A DNA stretch of 64,000 bases, from assembly GCA_036381255.1 (NCBI GenBank), contig DASVDG010000135.1:7199-71198 (forward strand), in the 5' to 3' direction. Positions 39,226 through 47,950 of the stretch are shown one piece after another. How positions within the stretch are numbered: position 1 is the first letter of the stretch; each line of letters begins with the position of its first letter. The notes under the pieces are model-generated. The model saw only the letters and a list, made by a program, of their open reading frames with translations, searched no databases and had not been told where the DNA came from. A program made the translations under genes and the position numbers. The DNA comes from CALBZE01 sp036381255 (GTDB lineage Bacteria > Gemmatimonadota > Gemmatimonadetes > Longimicrobiales > RSA9).

Positions 39226-41039
39226 GCTATCTCCGGCCGTACGGCGGGCTGTTGCTGGCCTCCGCCTTCGCGACCGCGGCGTTCGCGGCGCTGGACGCGT
39301 TCAGCCTGCTCATGCTCATCCCGTTCACGAAGGCGCTCTTCGGCGAAGGGCCGCTCGAGGTGACGGGGAACGAGCGCGCGATCCAGTGGCTGCTGGACCG
39401 GACGCTCGGCGTCTTCGTGCCGGCGGAGGCCGACCCGCAGCAGATGCTGCTGGCCATCAACCTGTTCATCCTCGGCGTCTTCCTGCTGAAGAACATCTTC
39501 GACTTCTTCAAGCAGTACCTGGTCGTCCGGCTGGAGCAGGCGGTCACGCGGGACCTGCGCAACGAGGTGTACGGCCACCTCCTCGACCTGGACCTGCGCT
39601 TTTTCGGCCGGACGCGCGTCGGCCAGATCATCTCACGCCTGACCAGCGATGTCGATCAGCTCCGGTCGCTGGTCACGAAGAACCTGGCGACGTTCCTGAC
39701 GTCGGTGCTCCAGATCGTCGCGTCCGTCGTGGTGCTGGTCGGGATCTCGTTCGAGCTGACGGTCGTCGCGCTGGTGATCCTGCCCGGGATGTTCGGCATC
39801 TGGGGGCGGATCCGGAACCGGCTGAGGCGCGGCGACCGGCGGGTGCTGAACCTGGCGGGCGAGGTCTCGTCGCACCTTCAGGAGACGGTCAGCGGGATCC
39901 GGCTGGTCAAGGCGGCGGCGGCGGAGGCGTTCGAGCGGACGCGGTTCCGCCAGTTGACGCAGTTCTACTACAAGTCGTTCGTCCGGACGGAGCGCCTGCG
40001 GACGACGATCGGCCCGCTCACCGAAATGATGGGCGCCGTCGGCACGGTGCTGCTGCTCTGGTACGGCAGCCGACTCGTGCTGGTCGAGCATTCGCTGGAC
40101 GCCGCGACGTTCATCGCGTTCCTCGGGCTCAGCATGAAGCTGTACCAGCCGGCGAAGTGGCTGTCGAAGTTCCCGTCGCTGGTGCAGCCGGGGCTGGTCG
40201 GGGCGGAGCGCGTCTTCGAGTTCCTGGACGCGCCGATCGAGATCGACGACCGGGCCGGCGCGCGGGAGTTCGAGGGCGTGCGTGACGCGATCCGGCTGGA
40301 ACGCGTCCATTTCGAGTACGTGCCGGGGAAGCCGGTGCTGGAGGAGGTCGACATCGAGGTGCGAGCCGGGCAGGTCGTGGCGCTGGTCGGGCCGAGCGGC
40401 AGCGGGAAGACGACGCTGGTCGACCTGGTCGCGCGGTTCTACGACCCGACGGCCGGCCGCATCACCGTCGACGGCGTGGACCTGCGCGACCTCTCGCTGC
40501 GATCGTATCGTTCCAAGCTCGGGATCGTGACGCAGGAGACGGTGCTGTTCCACGACACGGTGCGCGCGAACATCGCCTACGGCCTGGGCGACGTGCCGCA
40601 GGAGGCGATCGAGCGCGCGGCGCGTGCGGCGCACGCACACGAGTTCATCCTCCAGCTCCCCGACGGCTACGACACGGTGCTCGGCGAGCGGGGCACGCGT
40701 CTGAGCGGCGGGCAGCGCCAGCGCATCGCGATCGCGCGGGCGATGCTACGCGACCCGGCGATCCTGATCTTCGACGAGGCGACGAGCGCGCTCGACACCG
40801 AATCCGAGCGCCTGGTGCAGCGGGCGATCGAGGAGCTGTTCGCGGGGCGCACCGTCTTCCTGATCGCCCACCGGCTGTCCACGGTGCAGCGCGCGGACCA
40901 GATCCTGGTGCTGGACGGCGGGCGCATCATCGAGCGCGGGACGCACCGGGAGCTGCTCGACCGCAGGGGCATGTTCCGGCGCCTCTACGACATGCAGTTC
41001 GACGGCGAGGCCCGACCCGCGGTGGCGGGAGGGCGGTAG
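39201..41039 (+). CDS. MsbA-like ABC exporter (fused membrane and ATPase domains)
   Basis: 612 aa half-transporter. Six membrane helices in the first 330 residues (for example LLLASAFATAAFAALDAF, FILGVFLLKNIFDFF, ILQ-type segments, AVGTVLLLWYGSRL), then an ATP-binding domain with Walker A GPSGSGKTTL, signature LSGGQRQRIAIARAML, Walker B ILIFDEATSALD and the switch His in FLIAHRLST. By position inside a glycosyltransferase operon, it probably flips lipid A-core or another lipid-linked glycan across the inner membrane. The ATG overlaps the upstream GT4 gene by 25 nt. The next gene starts two bases after its stop. Confidence 0.92.
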   Translation: MGLYGRILSYLRPYGGLLLASAFATAAFAALDAFSLLMLIPFTKALFGEGPLEVTGNERAIQWLLDRTLGVFVPAEADPQQMLLAINLFILGVFLLKNIFDFFKQYLVVRLEQAVTRDLRNEVYGHLLDLDLRFFGRTRVGQIISRLTSDVDQLRSLVTKNLATFLTSVLQIVASVVVLVGISFELTVVALVILPGMFGIWGRIRNRLRRGDRRVLNLAGEVSSHLQETVSGIRLVKAAAAEAFERTRFRQLTQFYYKSFVRTERLRTTIGPLTEMMGAVGTVLLLWYGSRLVLVEHSLDAATFIAFLGLSMKLYQPAKWLSKFPSLVQPGLVGAERVFEFLDAPIEIDDRAGAREFEGVRDAIRLERVHFEYVPGKPVLEEVDIEVRAGQVVALVGPSGSGKTTLVDLVARFYDPTAGRITVDGVDLRDLSLRSYRSKLGIVTQETVLFHDTVRANIAYGLGDVPQEAIERAARAAHAHEFILQLPDGYDTVLGERGTRLSGGQRQRIAIARAMLRDPAILIFDEATSALDTESERLVQRAIEELFAGRTVFLIAHRLSTVQRADQILVLDGGRIIERGTHRELLDRRGMFRRLYDMQFDGEARPAVAGGR

Positions 41040-41040
41040 G

Positions 41041-42225
41041 GTGGCGAGCGCGCCGCTGCGGCGGGCGGAGCGGATGCTGCGCGGCGCGGCGACCTCGCTG
41101 CTGCAATCGCTGCTCGGCAGGCGGCAGACGCTGGATCCCGCCGCGCTCGCGCACGCCGCCGGGGAGATGGACGCGATCCTCTTCGTCCGCATCGACCGGC
41201 TCGGCGACCTGCTCGTCTCGACGCCGACGATCGCGGCGGCGCGGGCGCGCTTCCCCGAAGCGCGGATCACGCTGCTCGTCTCGCCGCGTACGGTGCGGAT
41301 CGCCGGGTGGGTGCCCGGCGTCGACGAGGTGCTGGTCTTCGACCGCGCGCGCCCGGCGAGCTGGCCGGGGCTGCTGCGTGCGCTGCGGACGCGCCGCTTC
41401 TCGCTGGCCTTCGAGCTGAACGCCGCGTTCTCGTCGACGGCGACGCTGCTCGTCCGCTTCGCCGGGGCCCGACGGACGGCGACGTTCGACGACCCGCGCG
41501 CCCGCGGCTGGTTCGACGTCCTGCTCCCCGTCGACCCCGAGGGGCACCAGGTGCGGACGCACGCGCGCGTCGGTGCCGTGCTCGGCGCCGGAGCGCCGGA
41601 GCGCCCGGTGCTGAACGTGCCCGCCGGCGTGCCGGAGATCGCCCGGCGCTTCCTCGAGGTGCACGGGATCGGGCCGGACGAGCCGGTCGTGGTGCTGAAC
41701 CCGAACCTGACGCGCGAGCGGTACCGCTGGCCGCTCGAGCGCTTCGCGGCGCTCGGCGACCGGGCCGCCGCGGCGGGCGCGCGCATCGTCGTATCGTGCG
41801 CCGGTGCCGCCGAGCGCGAGCGTGCGCTCGAGGTCGCCCGGCGCATGCGCGCGCCGGCCGCCGTGCTCCCCGGCGACTGGCCGCTCCCGGACTACGTTCG
41901 CTTCCTGCGCCGGGTCGCCGCGTTCGTCTCGACCATGACCGGCCCGGTCCACGTCTGCGAGGCGCTCGGTGTGCCGGTCCTCGCGCTCTGCACACCGAGA
42001 CAGGCGCGGGGGTGGCGCCCGCTCGGCCCGGAGCACCGGGTCGTCGTCTCTGCGACGGACGACGTCGCCGGCATCCCGGCCGACGCCGCGTGGGCAGGGC
42101 TAGAGGAGCTGCTCGCCACCGCCCCGGCGGATCCGTCCGCCGCGCTCGCGGAGCGGCACGGCGCCCTGCGCGCGGCGCCGGGCGGCGCGTCCGAGCACGC
42201 GGGCGTAACCGGCGTGGCGACCTGA
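41041..42225 (+). CDS. GT9 heptosyltransferase-like glycosyltransferase
   Basis: 394 aa, GTG start one base after the exporter stop. After an unusual 40-residue N-terminal extension comes the GT9 signature AILFVRIDRLGDLLVSTPTI. The donor region reads VVLNPNLTRERYRWPLERF and FVSTMTGPVHVCEALGVPVLAL. The typical Lys/Arg-rich GARxxxKxW motif is modified to NLTRERYRW, so donor preference may differ from standard heptosyltransferases. Part of the same operon as the other GT9 enzymes. Confidence 0.85.
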   Translation: MASAPLRRAERMLRGAATSLLQSLLGRRQTLDPAALAHAAGEMDAILFVRIDRLGDLLVSTPTIAAARARFPEARITLLVSPRTVRIAGWVPGVDEVLVFDRARPASWPGLLRALRTRRFSLAFELNAAFSSTATLLVRFAGARRTATFDDPRARGWFDVLLPVDPEGHQVRTHARVGAVLGAGAPERPVLNVPAGVPEIARRFLEVHGIGPDEPVVVLNPNLTRERYRWPLERFAALGDRAAAAGARIVVSCAGAAERERALEVARRMRAPAAVLPGDWPLPDYVRFLRRVAAFVSTMTGPVHVCEALGVPVLALCTPRQARGWRPLGPEHRVVVSATDDVAGIPADAAWAGLEELLATAPADPSAALAERHGALRAAPGGASEHAGVTGVAT

Positions 42226-42254
42226 CGATCCTGCGGAACGGAAACGGAGGTCCG

Positions 42255-42803
42255 ATGACGATCCTGGACCTGGGGTGCGGCCCGAACAAGCACGAGGGCG
42301 CCATCGGCCTCGACCGCGTCGCGCTCCCCGGCGTGGACGTGGTGCACGACCTCGATTCGTTCCCGTACCCCTTCGCCGACGATACCTTCGACGTCGTGTA
42401 CGCGATGAGCGTGCTCGAGCACCTGGTCGACTTCCTCGGCGCGATGGAGGAGATTCACCGGATCCTGAAGCCGGGCGGCCGGCTGATCTTCGAGACGCCG
42501 CACTTCAGCGGGCTCAACTCCTGGACGGACCCGACGCACCGGCAGCACTTCGCGATCCGTTCGTTCGCGTTCTTCGAGCCGGACTTCAAGAAGAACTACT
42601 ACACGAAGGCACGGTTTCGCACAGCGTGGCTGCGCGTGGACATGCACTCGCCGTGGCGGCAGATCGGCGTGCAGTGGCTGATCAACCGGAGCCGGCACCG
42701 GCCGTACGCGCGCGGGCTTCGCCGGTTCTGGGAGGAGCACCTGGCGTTCCTGCTGCGGGCGCGCGGCCTCCGTGCCGAGCTGACCGCGGTGAAGGGCGAA
42801 TGA
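42255..42803 (+). CDS. SAM-dependent methyltransferase (class I)
   Basis: 182 aa. SAM-binding motif I is ILDLGCGPNKHEGAIGLD at the very N-terminus, then FPYPFADDTFDVVYAMSVLEHL and LKPGGRLIFETPHF, the Methyltransf_11 pattern. GGAGG lies 4 nt before the start at 42255. Its place between glycosyltransferase genes suggests it methylates a sugar or caps a glycan chain, though this is not shown. The stop overlaps the next GT9 start (ATGA). Confidence 0.88.
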   Translation: MTILDLGCGPNKHEGAIGLDRVALPGVDVVHDLDSFPYPFADDTFDVVYAMSVLEHLVDFLGAMEEIHRILKPGGRLIFETPHFSGLNSWTDPTHRQHFAIRSFAFFEPDFKKNYYTKARFRTAWLRVDMHSPWRQIGVQWLINRSRHRPYARGLRRFWEEHLAFLLRARGLRAELTAVKGE

Positions 42804-43774
42804 AAGTCCTGCTGATCCAGCTCGGCCGGCTCGGGGACGTGCTGCTCGGCACGCCGGCCGTCCGCGCGCTGCGCGAGGCGCACCCGGCGGCGGAGATCGA
42901 GTTCCTGACGCGGCCGGCGTTCGCGCCGGTGCTGGACGGCAACCCGGCGCTCGACCGGGTCCGGCGCTACCGGCCGCGGCGCACGGAGGCGGCGCTCCTC
43001 CGCGCGGCGTTCGGGCCGGACCGCTACGACGTCGTCGTGGACTTCCAGTCGACGCCGCACAGCGCGCTCCTCGCGCGGCTGACCCGGGCGCCGATGCGGA
43101 TCGGCCGGGACAAGCGTTTCCGCCTGGGCTACACGCACCGGCTGGAGCCGTCGGGCGAGCACGCCTACTCGGCCGCGCACAAGGTCGAGCTGCTGCGCTC
43201 GCTCGGCGTCGCCGTGGGTTCGCTGCGGCTGGAACTGCCCGTCGCCGAGACGGATCACGCGTACGCGGCGGCGCTCTGGGAGCGCCTCGGCTGGCCGAGC
43301 GGCGCGCCCGCGGCGGCGCTGTCGCCCGTCTCGCGGCGCGCGTACAAGCGCTGGCCGCTCGACCGCTTCGCCGCGGTGGGCGATGCGCTCTCGCGCCGCT
43401 TCGAGGGGCGGCTTCTGATCACCAGCGGGCCGGGCGAGCGCGCTGTCGCCCGCGCGGTCGCGTCGATGATGCGCGAGCCGGCGGTCTGGGACTACGGCCC
43501 GACCACGCTCGGGCAGCTCGCCGCGATCTACGCACGCTGCGCGCTCTGGGTCGGCAACGACAACGGGCCCAAGCACATCGCGGCGGCGGTCGGCACGCCG
43601 ACGGTCACGATCTTCCGCCCCGGCCACGCCGCCGCGTGGACGAACCCGGAAGCGCCGGCGCAGGTCGCCGTCGAGCCCGATCCGCCGACGGGCGAGCGGC
43701 CGCTCGAGTCGCTCCCGGCCGAGCGGGTCATCGCGGCCGTGGACGAGGCGCTCGCGCTGGCGGCACGGGCATGA
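42800..43774 (+). CDS. GT9 heptosyltransferase-like glycosyltransferase
   Basis: 324 aa. Begins MKVLLIQLGRLGDVLLGTPAVRAL, the GT9 hallmark. Donor site: AAALSPVSRRAYKRWPLDRF and LWVGNDNGPKHIAAAVGTPTVTIF. No extension at either end, unlike the 41.0-kb paralogue. It overlaps both neighbours by 4 nt. This copy and that at 44970 share SPVSR...YKxWxxDR and GPGERxxVAxxVxxM, pointing to a local duplication. Confidence 0.88.
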   Translation: MKVLLIQLGRLGDVLLGTPAVRALREAHPAAEIEFLTRPAFAPVLDGNPALDRVRRYRPRRTEAALLRAAFGPDRYDVVVDFQSTPHSALLARLTRAPMRIGRDKRFRLGYTHRLEPSGEHAYSAAHKVELLRSLGVAVGSLRLELPVAETDHAYAAALWERLGWPSGAPAAALSPVSRRAYKRWPLDRFAAVGDALSRRFEGRLLITSGPGERAVARAVASMMREPAVWDYGPTTLGQLAAIYARCALWVGNDNGPKHIAAAVGTPTVTIFRPGHAAAWTNPEAPAQVAVEPDPPTGERPLESLPAERVIAAVDEALALAARA

Positions 43775-44973
43775 GGATCCTGATCCTCTGCGACGTGCGC
43801 TGGTTCAACGCCAACGCCTGGCACGCGGTCGGCCTGGCCGAGGCGCTGGATCGGGCCGGCCACGACGTCTGGTTCGCCGCGCGCGCGGACTCGCCGCCCG
43901 GCCGGCACGCCGCGGCCCGCGGGGTGCGCGTGGTCGACCTGCCGCTCGAGCGGGCGGGCCCGCTCACGCTCCTGCGGGGCGTGCATCGCCTGGCCGCGCT
44001 CGCGCGCGCCGAGCGGATCGAGGTCTTCGACGCGCACCGCTCGGAAGGGTTCCTGGCCGCGGCGCTCGCCGCCCGCCGTGTCGGGCGGCCGCTCGCCGTC
44101 GTGCGCACGCGCAGCGACGTCCGGGCGCCGAAAGGGCACTGGCTGAACCGCTTGCTCCACCGCCGGGGCGCCCACGCGATCGGCGCCGCCGCGAGCTTCA
44201 TGTGCGCCGAGTTCGCGGCGCTCGGCGTGGGCCGCGACCGGATCCGGGTCGTGCACCCCGGCGTGATGCTCGAACACTTCTCGCCCGGCGCGGCCCGTGA
44301 CGAGGCCGCCGCGCTGCGCGCGGAGCTCACCGCGGCGGGCGGCGCGGCGACACCGGCGGCGGCGGGTGCGGCGGGTGCGGCGGGTGCCGCGGCCCCGCTC
44401 ATCGGCGTGGTCGGACGCCTCACGGCGGTGAAGGGGCACGTCCACTTCGTCGATGCCGCCGCCCGCCTCGCCCGCGCCTGGCCGGACGCGCGCTTCGTGA
44501 TCGCGGGCGAAGCGTGGGACGTGTCGCGCGCGGAGCTGAAGCAGCGCGCGGTATCGCACGGGATCGAGGACCGGCTGCGCTTCCTCGGCCGGCTGCCGGA
44601 CGTGCGGCCGCTGCTCGAAGCGCTGGACGTCGTGGTCGTGCCGTCGACCGGTTCGGAAGCGGTGAGCCGCGTCGCGCTCGAGGCCATGGCGCTGGCGCGG
44701 CCGGTGGTCGCCTCGGCGGTCGGCGGGCTGCCGGAGTTGCTCGACGAGGGCGCGGGCGTCCTCGTCCCGCCCGGCGACGCCGCCGCCCTCGCCGCGGCGC
44801 TCGACGGCCTGCTTCGCGATCCGGCCGCCGCGGCCGAGCTGGGCCGTCGGGGGCGGCGCCGCCTCGAGGCGCGCTTCACGCGCGATCGCGCCGCGCGCGC
44901 GACCGTGGATCTCTACACGGACGCGCTTCGGCGCGCCGCGCGCGGGCGCAGCGGAAAGGAGGGGACCGGATGA
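43771..44973 (+). CDS. GT4 glycosyltransferase
   Basis: 400 aa. Acceptor domain start MRILILCDVRWFNANAWHAV; donor-site signatures LIGVVGRLTAVKGHVHFVDA, LRFLGRLPDVRPLLEALDVVVVP and the E-x7-E-type SEAVSRVALEAMALARP. Between the two domains is an Ala/Gly tract encoded by three 9-bp units (44362-44388), probably a flexible hinge that varies in length. Overlaps its neighbours by 4 nt on both sides. Confidence 0.88.
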   Translation: MRILILCDVRWFNANAWHAVGLAEALDRAGHDVWFAARADSPPGRHAAARGVRVVDLPLERAGPLTLLRGVHRLAALARAERIEVFDAHRSEGFLAAALAARRVGRPLAVVRTRSDVRAPKGHWLNRLLHRRGAHAIGAAASFMCAEFAALGVGRDRIRVVHPGVMLEHFSPGAARDEAAALRAELTAAGGAATPAAAGAAGAAGAAAPLIGVVGRLTAVKGHVHFVDAAARLARAWPDARFVIAGEAWDVSRAELKQRAVSHGIEDRLRFLGRLPDVRPLLEALDVVVVPSTGSEAVSRVALEAMALARPVVASAVGGLPELLDEGAGVLVPPGDAAALAAALDGLLRDPAAAAELGRRGRRRLEARFTRDRAARATVDLYTDALRRAARGRSGKEGTG

Positions 44974-46094
44974 GCGTGCGAGGTGCGAGCGGCATGCGTC
45001 CGCGCCACGGCCCTCAGAGCGGCGGCGAAGGGTTCCGGCTGCTGCTGGTCCGGATCGCGCCGCTGGGGGACGTGCTGGTCACGACGCCGGCCATTCGTTG
45101 CGTCCGGGCCGCGCTCCCTGCCGCACGGATCGAGTTCCTGACCGGCGAAGGCGGCGCGGAGCTGCTCGAGGGGAACGTCCATCTCGATGAGATCCTGCTC
45201 TGGCGACCGGGGCTCCGCGCGGAGCTCGCACTGGCGCGGGAGCTTCGCCGGCGCCGCTACGACGCGGTGGTGGACTTCGAATGCGCCTGGCCGACGGCCC
45301 GCCTGGTGCTGGCCACCGGCGCGCGGCTGCGCATCGGATCGCATCGGCCGGGGCCGCGCAGGTTCTGTTACAACCGGCGTGTTCGTCGTCCGCGGCCGCC
45401 GGCCTCGATCGCCCGGGAACGGCTCGAGCTGCTGCGGCCGCTCGGCATCGAGCCGGAGGCGATGCCGGACCTGTCGCTGGAGCTCGCGATCCGACCCGAG
45501 GACCACGCGTGGGCGGAGCGTGTCATTCGCGATCTGGCGCTGGGCGGGGACGCGCCGATCGTCGCCGTTTCGCCGGTTTCGCGCCTCCCGTACAAGCAGT
45601 GGGGCGCGGACCGCTGGGCGGCCGTGGCGGACCGGCTGGCCGGCGCAGGTGCGCAGGTCCTGCTCACGAACGGCCCCGGCGAGCGGGAACAGGTCGCCGC
45701 GGTGGTCGGGCACATGCGGCATCGCGCGGCGTGGGACTACGGCCCGTCGTCGCTGCGGCAGCTCGCGGCGCTGTATCGGCGCTGCGTCCTCTGGGTAGGG
45801 AACGACGGCGGAGCGATGCACCTGGCCGTGGCCGCCGGGACGCCCACGATCGGCGTGTTTCGCTGGGCCACCCGCGCGCGGTGGAGCCACCCCGAGCCGC
45901 GAGGCCGCCACGCCGGCATCGATCGGGCGCCGCCGCAGGGGTGCGACCAGCAGTGCACGCGCTGCGTCCACCTGGGCTGCCTGCGTGCGGTGTCGGTGGA
46001 GGAGGTCGTGGAAACCGCACTCTCGAAGCTCGCCGCGATCCGTTCGGGCGTCGCGGCGAGCGAAAGCACGAATCGGCATGACCTGCCTGTATGA
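44970..46094 (+). CDS. GT9 heptosyltransferase-like glycosyltransferase
   Basis: 374 aa. After about 20 extra residues comes RLLLVRIAPLGDVLVTTPAIRCV, the GT9 signature; then VAVSPVSRLPYKQWGADRW and LWVGNDGGAMHLAVAAGTPTIGVF. The C-terminus carries a cysteine cluster (GCDQQCTRCVHLGCLRAV), as in many heptosyltransferase II relatives and in the minus-strand copy at 35.3 kb. AAGGAGG lies about 10 nt before the ATG, which overlaps the previous stop. Confidence 0.88.
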   Translation: MSVRGASGMRPRHGPQSGGEGFRLLLVRIAPLGDVLVTTPAIRCVRAALPAARIEFLTGEGGAELLEGNVHLDEILLWRPGLRAELALARELRRRRYDAVVDFECAWPTARLVLATGARLRIGSHRPGPRRFCYNRRVRRPRPPASIARERLELLRPLGIEPEAMPDLSLELAIRPEDHAWAERVIRDLALGGDAPIVAVSPVSRLPYKQWGADRWAAVADRLAGAGAQVLLTNGPGEREQVAAVVGHMRHRAAWDYGPSSLRQLAALYRRCVLWVGNDGGAMHLAVAAGTPTIGVFRWATRARWSHPEPRGRHAGIDRAPPQGCDQQCTRCVHLGCLRAVSVEEVVETALSKLAAIRSGVAASESTNRHDLPV

Positions 46095-46122
46095 GGATAC
46101 AGGCCGACCCATCGGTGAGACG

Positions 46123-46665
46123 ATGATGTTGTCACTCAACCGCATCCGCCTGAGGGCCACCTGGCTTCTAGCGCCGGTGTTCCTCTACATCGCACGCCCG
46201 AGCGCCGAGCTGATCGTGCTCGGCGTACTGTTCGCCGTCGCGGGCGGATTGATTCGCGCATGGGCATCGGGCACGATTCGCAAGAACAAGGTGCTCGCGA
46301 CGGGCGGGCCGTACGCATTCACGCGCAACCCCCTGTACCTCGGCAGCTTCCTGGTGGGTCTGGGCCTTTCGGTGGCCGGCGGCAGCGTGATCCTCGCGGC
46401 CACGTTCGTGCTCCTCTTCTTCGCGATCTATCACCCGGTCATGCGCGCCGAGGAGCGCACCCTGGAGGAGCGCTTCGGCGATCGGTTCCGGGATTACGCC
46501 GCCCACGTCCCGCTCTTCCTCCCACGCCTGCGGCCGTATCGCCCGAGCGAGCCGCACGCCACCGAGTTCATGATGCGCCGCTACTTCTCGCACCGGGAGT
46601 ACGAGTTCGCCCTGGGCGTGGCCGCCGGCTTCCTGGCGCTGGTGGTCAAGATGGTCTGGTTCTGA
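46123..46665 (+). CDS. Isoprenylcysteine methyltransferase-like membrane protein
   Basis: 180 aa with about four hydrophobic segments (ATWLLAPVFLYIARP, LIVLGVLFAVAGGLIRAWA, FLVGLGLSVAGGSVILAATFVLLFFAIY, LGVAAGFLALVVKMV). The core TGGPYAFTRNPLYLGSFL and MRAEERTLEERFGDRFRDY is the ICMT/PEMT signature that binds SAM and the substrate at the membrane. Bacterial members methylate various lipids or are of unknown function. The start at 46123 follows GGTGAG; further in-frame ATGs upstream lie inside the previous gene. It starts 28 nt after the GT9 stop. Confidence 0.84.
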   Translation: MMLSLNRIRLRATWLLAPVFLYIARPSAELIVLGVLFAVAGGLIRAWASGTIRKNKVLATGGPYAFTRNPLYLGSFLVGLGLSVAGGSVILAATFVLLFFAIYHPVMRAEERTLEERFGDRFRDYAAHVPLFLPRLRPYRPSEPHATEFMMRRYFSHREYEFALGVAAGFLALVVKMVWF

Positions 46666-46666
46666 C

Positions 46667-47950
46667 GTGCGGACGCTCTTCCTAACGCAGGATTTCCCGC
46701 CGGACCACGGCGGGATCGCGCGGCTGTACGGCGAGCTGTGCGCTCGATTCCCGGCGGGCGGCGTCGAGGTCTCCACCGTGCGTGTCGCGGCCGGCCACGG
46801 CTCGGACCGGCCCGCGCCGCGAGAGGCGGCCGCGGGCGTGGAATCCGAGCGCGGGGCCGCCCGTGGCGCCGGCCGCGGGCCCTTCGAGGCCGGGGCGGCC
46901 GGAGCACCAGGACCCGCCGCGCCCTACGCGGTCCACCGCCTCCCGTTCACGTTCCGCGAGGCCCGGCGCCCGGTCAGCCTCGTGCGCTGGACGCGCTGGG
47001 CGCGCCGGCGTGTGGCCCGCGGGGACGTCGCGCTGCTTCAGGTCGGCAACATCCGGCCGACGGGGTACGTGGCGGCATGGCTCCACGCGCGCAGCGGGCT
47101 CCCGTACGTGCTCTACGTGCACGGCAAGGACCTGATGAAGGAGGAGCGGAAGACCGCGCGTTCGTGGCGTGCGCGGGCGACCGGCCGGCGGGTGCTCGGC
47201 GGCGCGGCGGCCGTGATCGCGAACTCGCGTGCGACTGCCGAGCGCGCGGAGCGGCTGCTCCGATCGCTCGGCATCGACCCCGCGGGGCGGGTCCGCGTGG
47301 TCCACCCGGGCACGGACCCGGCGCGGTTCCGGCCGGACGCGCCGGGGGCGGACGCCTGGCGGCGACGCCTCGACCTCGACGGGCGGCGCGTGCTCCTCTC
47401 CGTCTCCCGGCTGATGGCGCGCAAGGGCGTCGACACCGCGCTCGAGGCGCTGGCGCTGCTCGCCCCGGCGCGACCGGACCTGGCCTACGTCGTCGCCGGG
47501 GGCGGGCCGGAGCGGCCGCGGCTCGAACGGCGGGCCGCGGAGCTCGGCGTCGCCGATCGGGTGCGCTTCCTCGGGCCCGTGGACGACCTCGAGCTGCCCG
47601 CCCTCTACGCCGCGGCCGACGTCTTCGTCCTCCCCGTCCGCGAGGAGCCGGACGACGACGAGGTCGAAGGGTTCGGCATCGTGTTCTGCGAGGCCGCGGC
47701 GGCGGGGCTGCCGGTCGTCGCGGGCGATTCGGGCGGCGTGGCCGACGCGGTGCGCGACGGCGAGACCGCGTTCCTCGTCCCGCCGCGCGACCCCGGGACG
47801 ACCGCCGCCGCGCTCGCGCGGCTCCTCGACGACGACGCGTTGCGCCGGGAGATGGGCCGCGCCGGCCGGCGCGCCGTCGAGACGTACTACCACTGGGACC
47901 GCGCCGCCGCCGAGGTCTGGGCGGTGCTGGAAGAGGTGGCCGGTCCATGA
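46667..47950 (+). CDS. GT4 glycosyltransferase
   Basis: 427 aa, GTG start one base after the previous stop. Acceptor domain MRTLFLTQDFPPDHGGIARLYGEL; an Ala/Gly/Arg-rich insertion at about residues 45-85; then LYVHGKDLMKE, NSRATAERAERL, VVHPGTDPARF, and the donor site LLSVSRLMARKGVDTALEAL with EVEGFGIVFCEAAAAGLPVVA. Good match to the GT4 family, similar to mannosyltransferases such as PimB-type enzymes in its GG-IARL start, though substrate cannot be told. Confidence 0.88.
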   Translation: MRTLFLTQDFPPDHGGIARLYGELCARFPAGGVEVSTVRVAAGHGSDRPAPREAAAGVESERGAARGAGRGPFEAGAAGAPGPAAPYAVHRLPFTFREARRPVSLVRWTRWARRRVARGDVALLQVGNIRPTGYVAAWLHARSGLPYVLYVHGKDLMKEERKTARSWRARATGRRVLGGAAAVIANSRATAERAERLLRSLGIDPAGRVRVVHPGTDPARFRPDAPGADAWRRRLDLDGRRVLLSVSRLMARKGVDTALEALALLAPARPDLAYVVAGGGPERPRLERRAAELGVADRVRFLGPVDDLELPALYAAADVFVLPVREEPDDDEVEGFGIVFCEAAAAGLPVVAGDSGGVADAVRDGETAFLVPPRDPGTTAAALARLLDDDALRREMGRAGRRAVETYYHWDRAAAEVWAVLEEVAGP

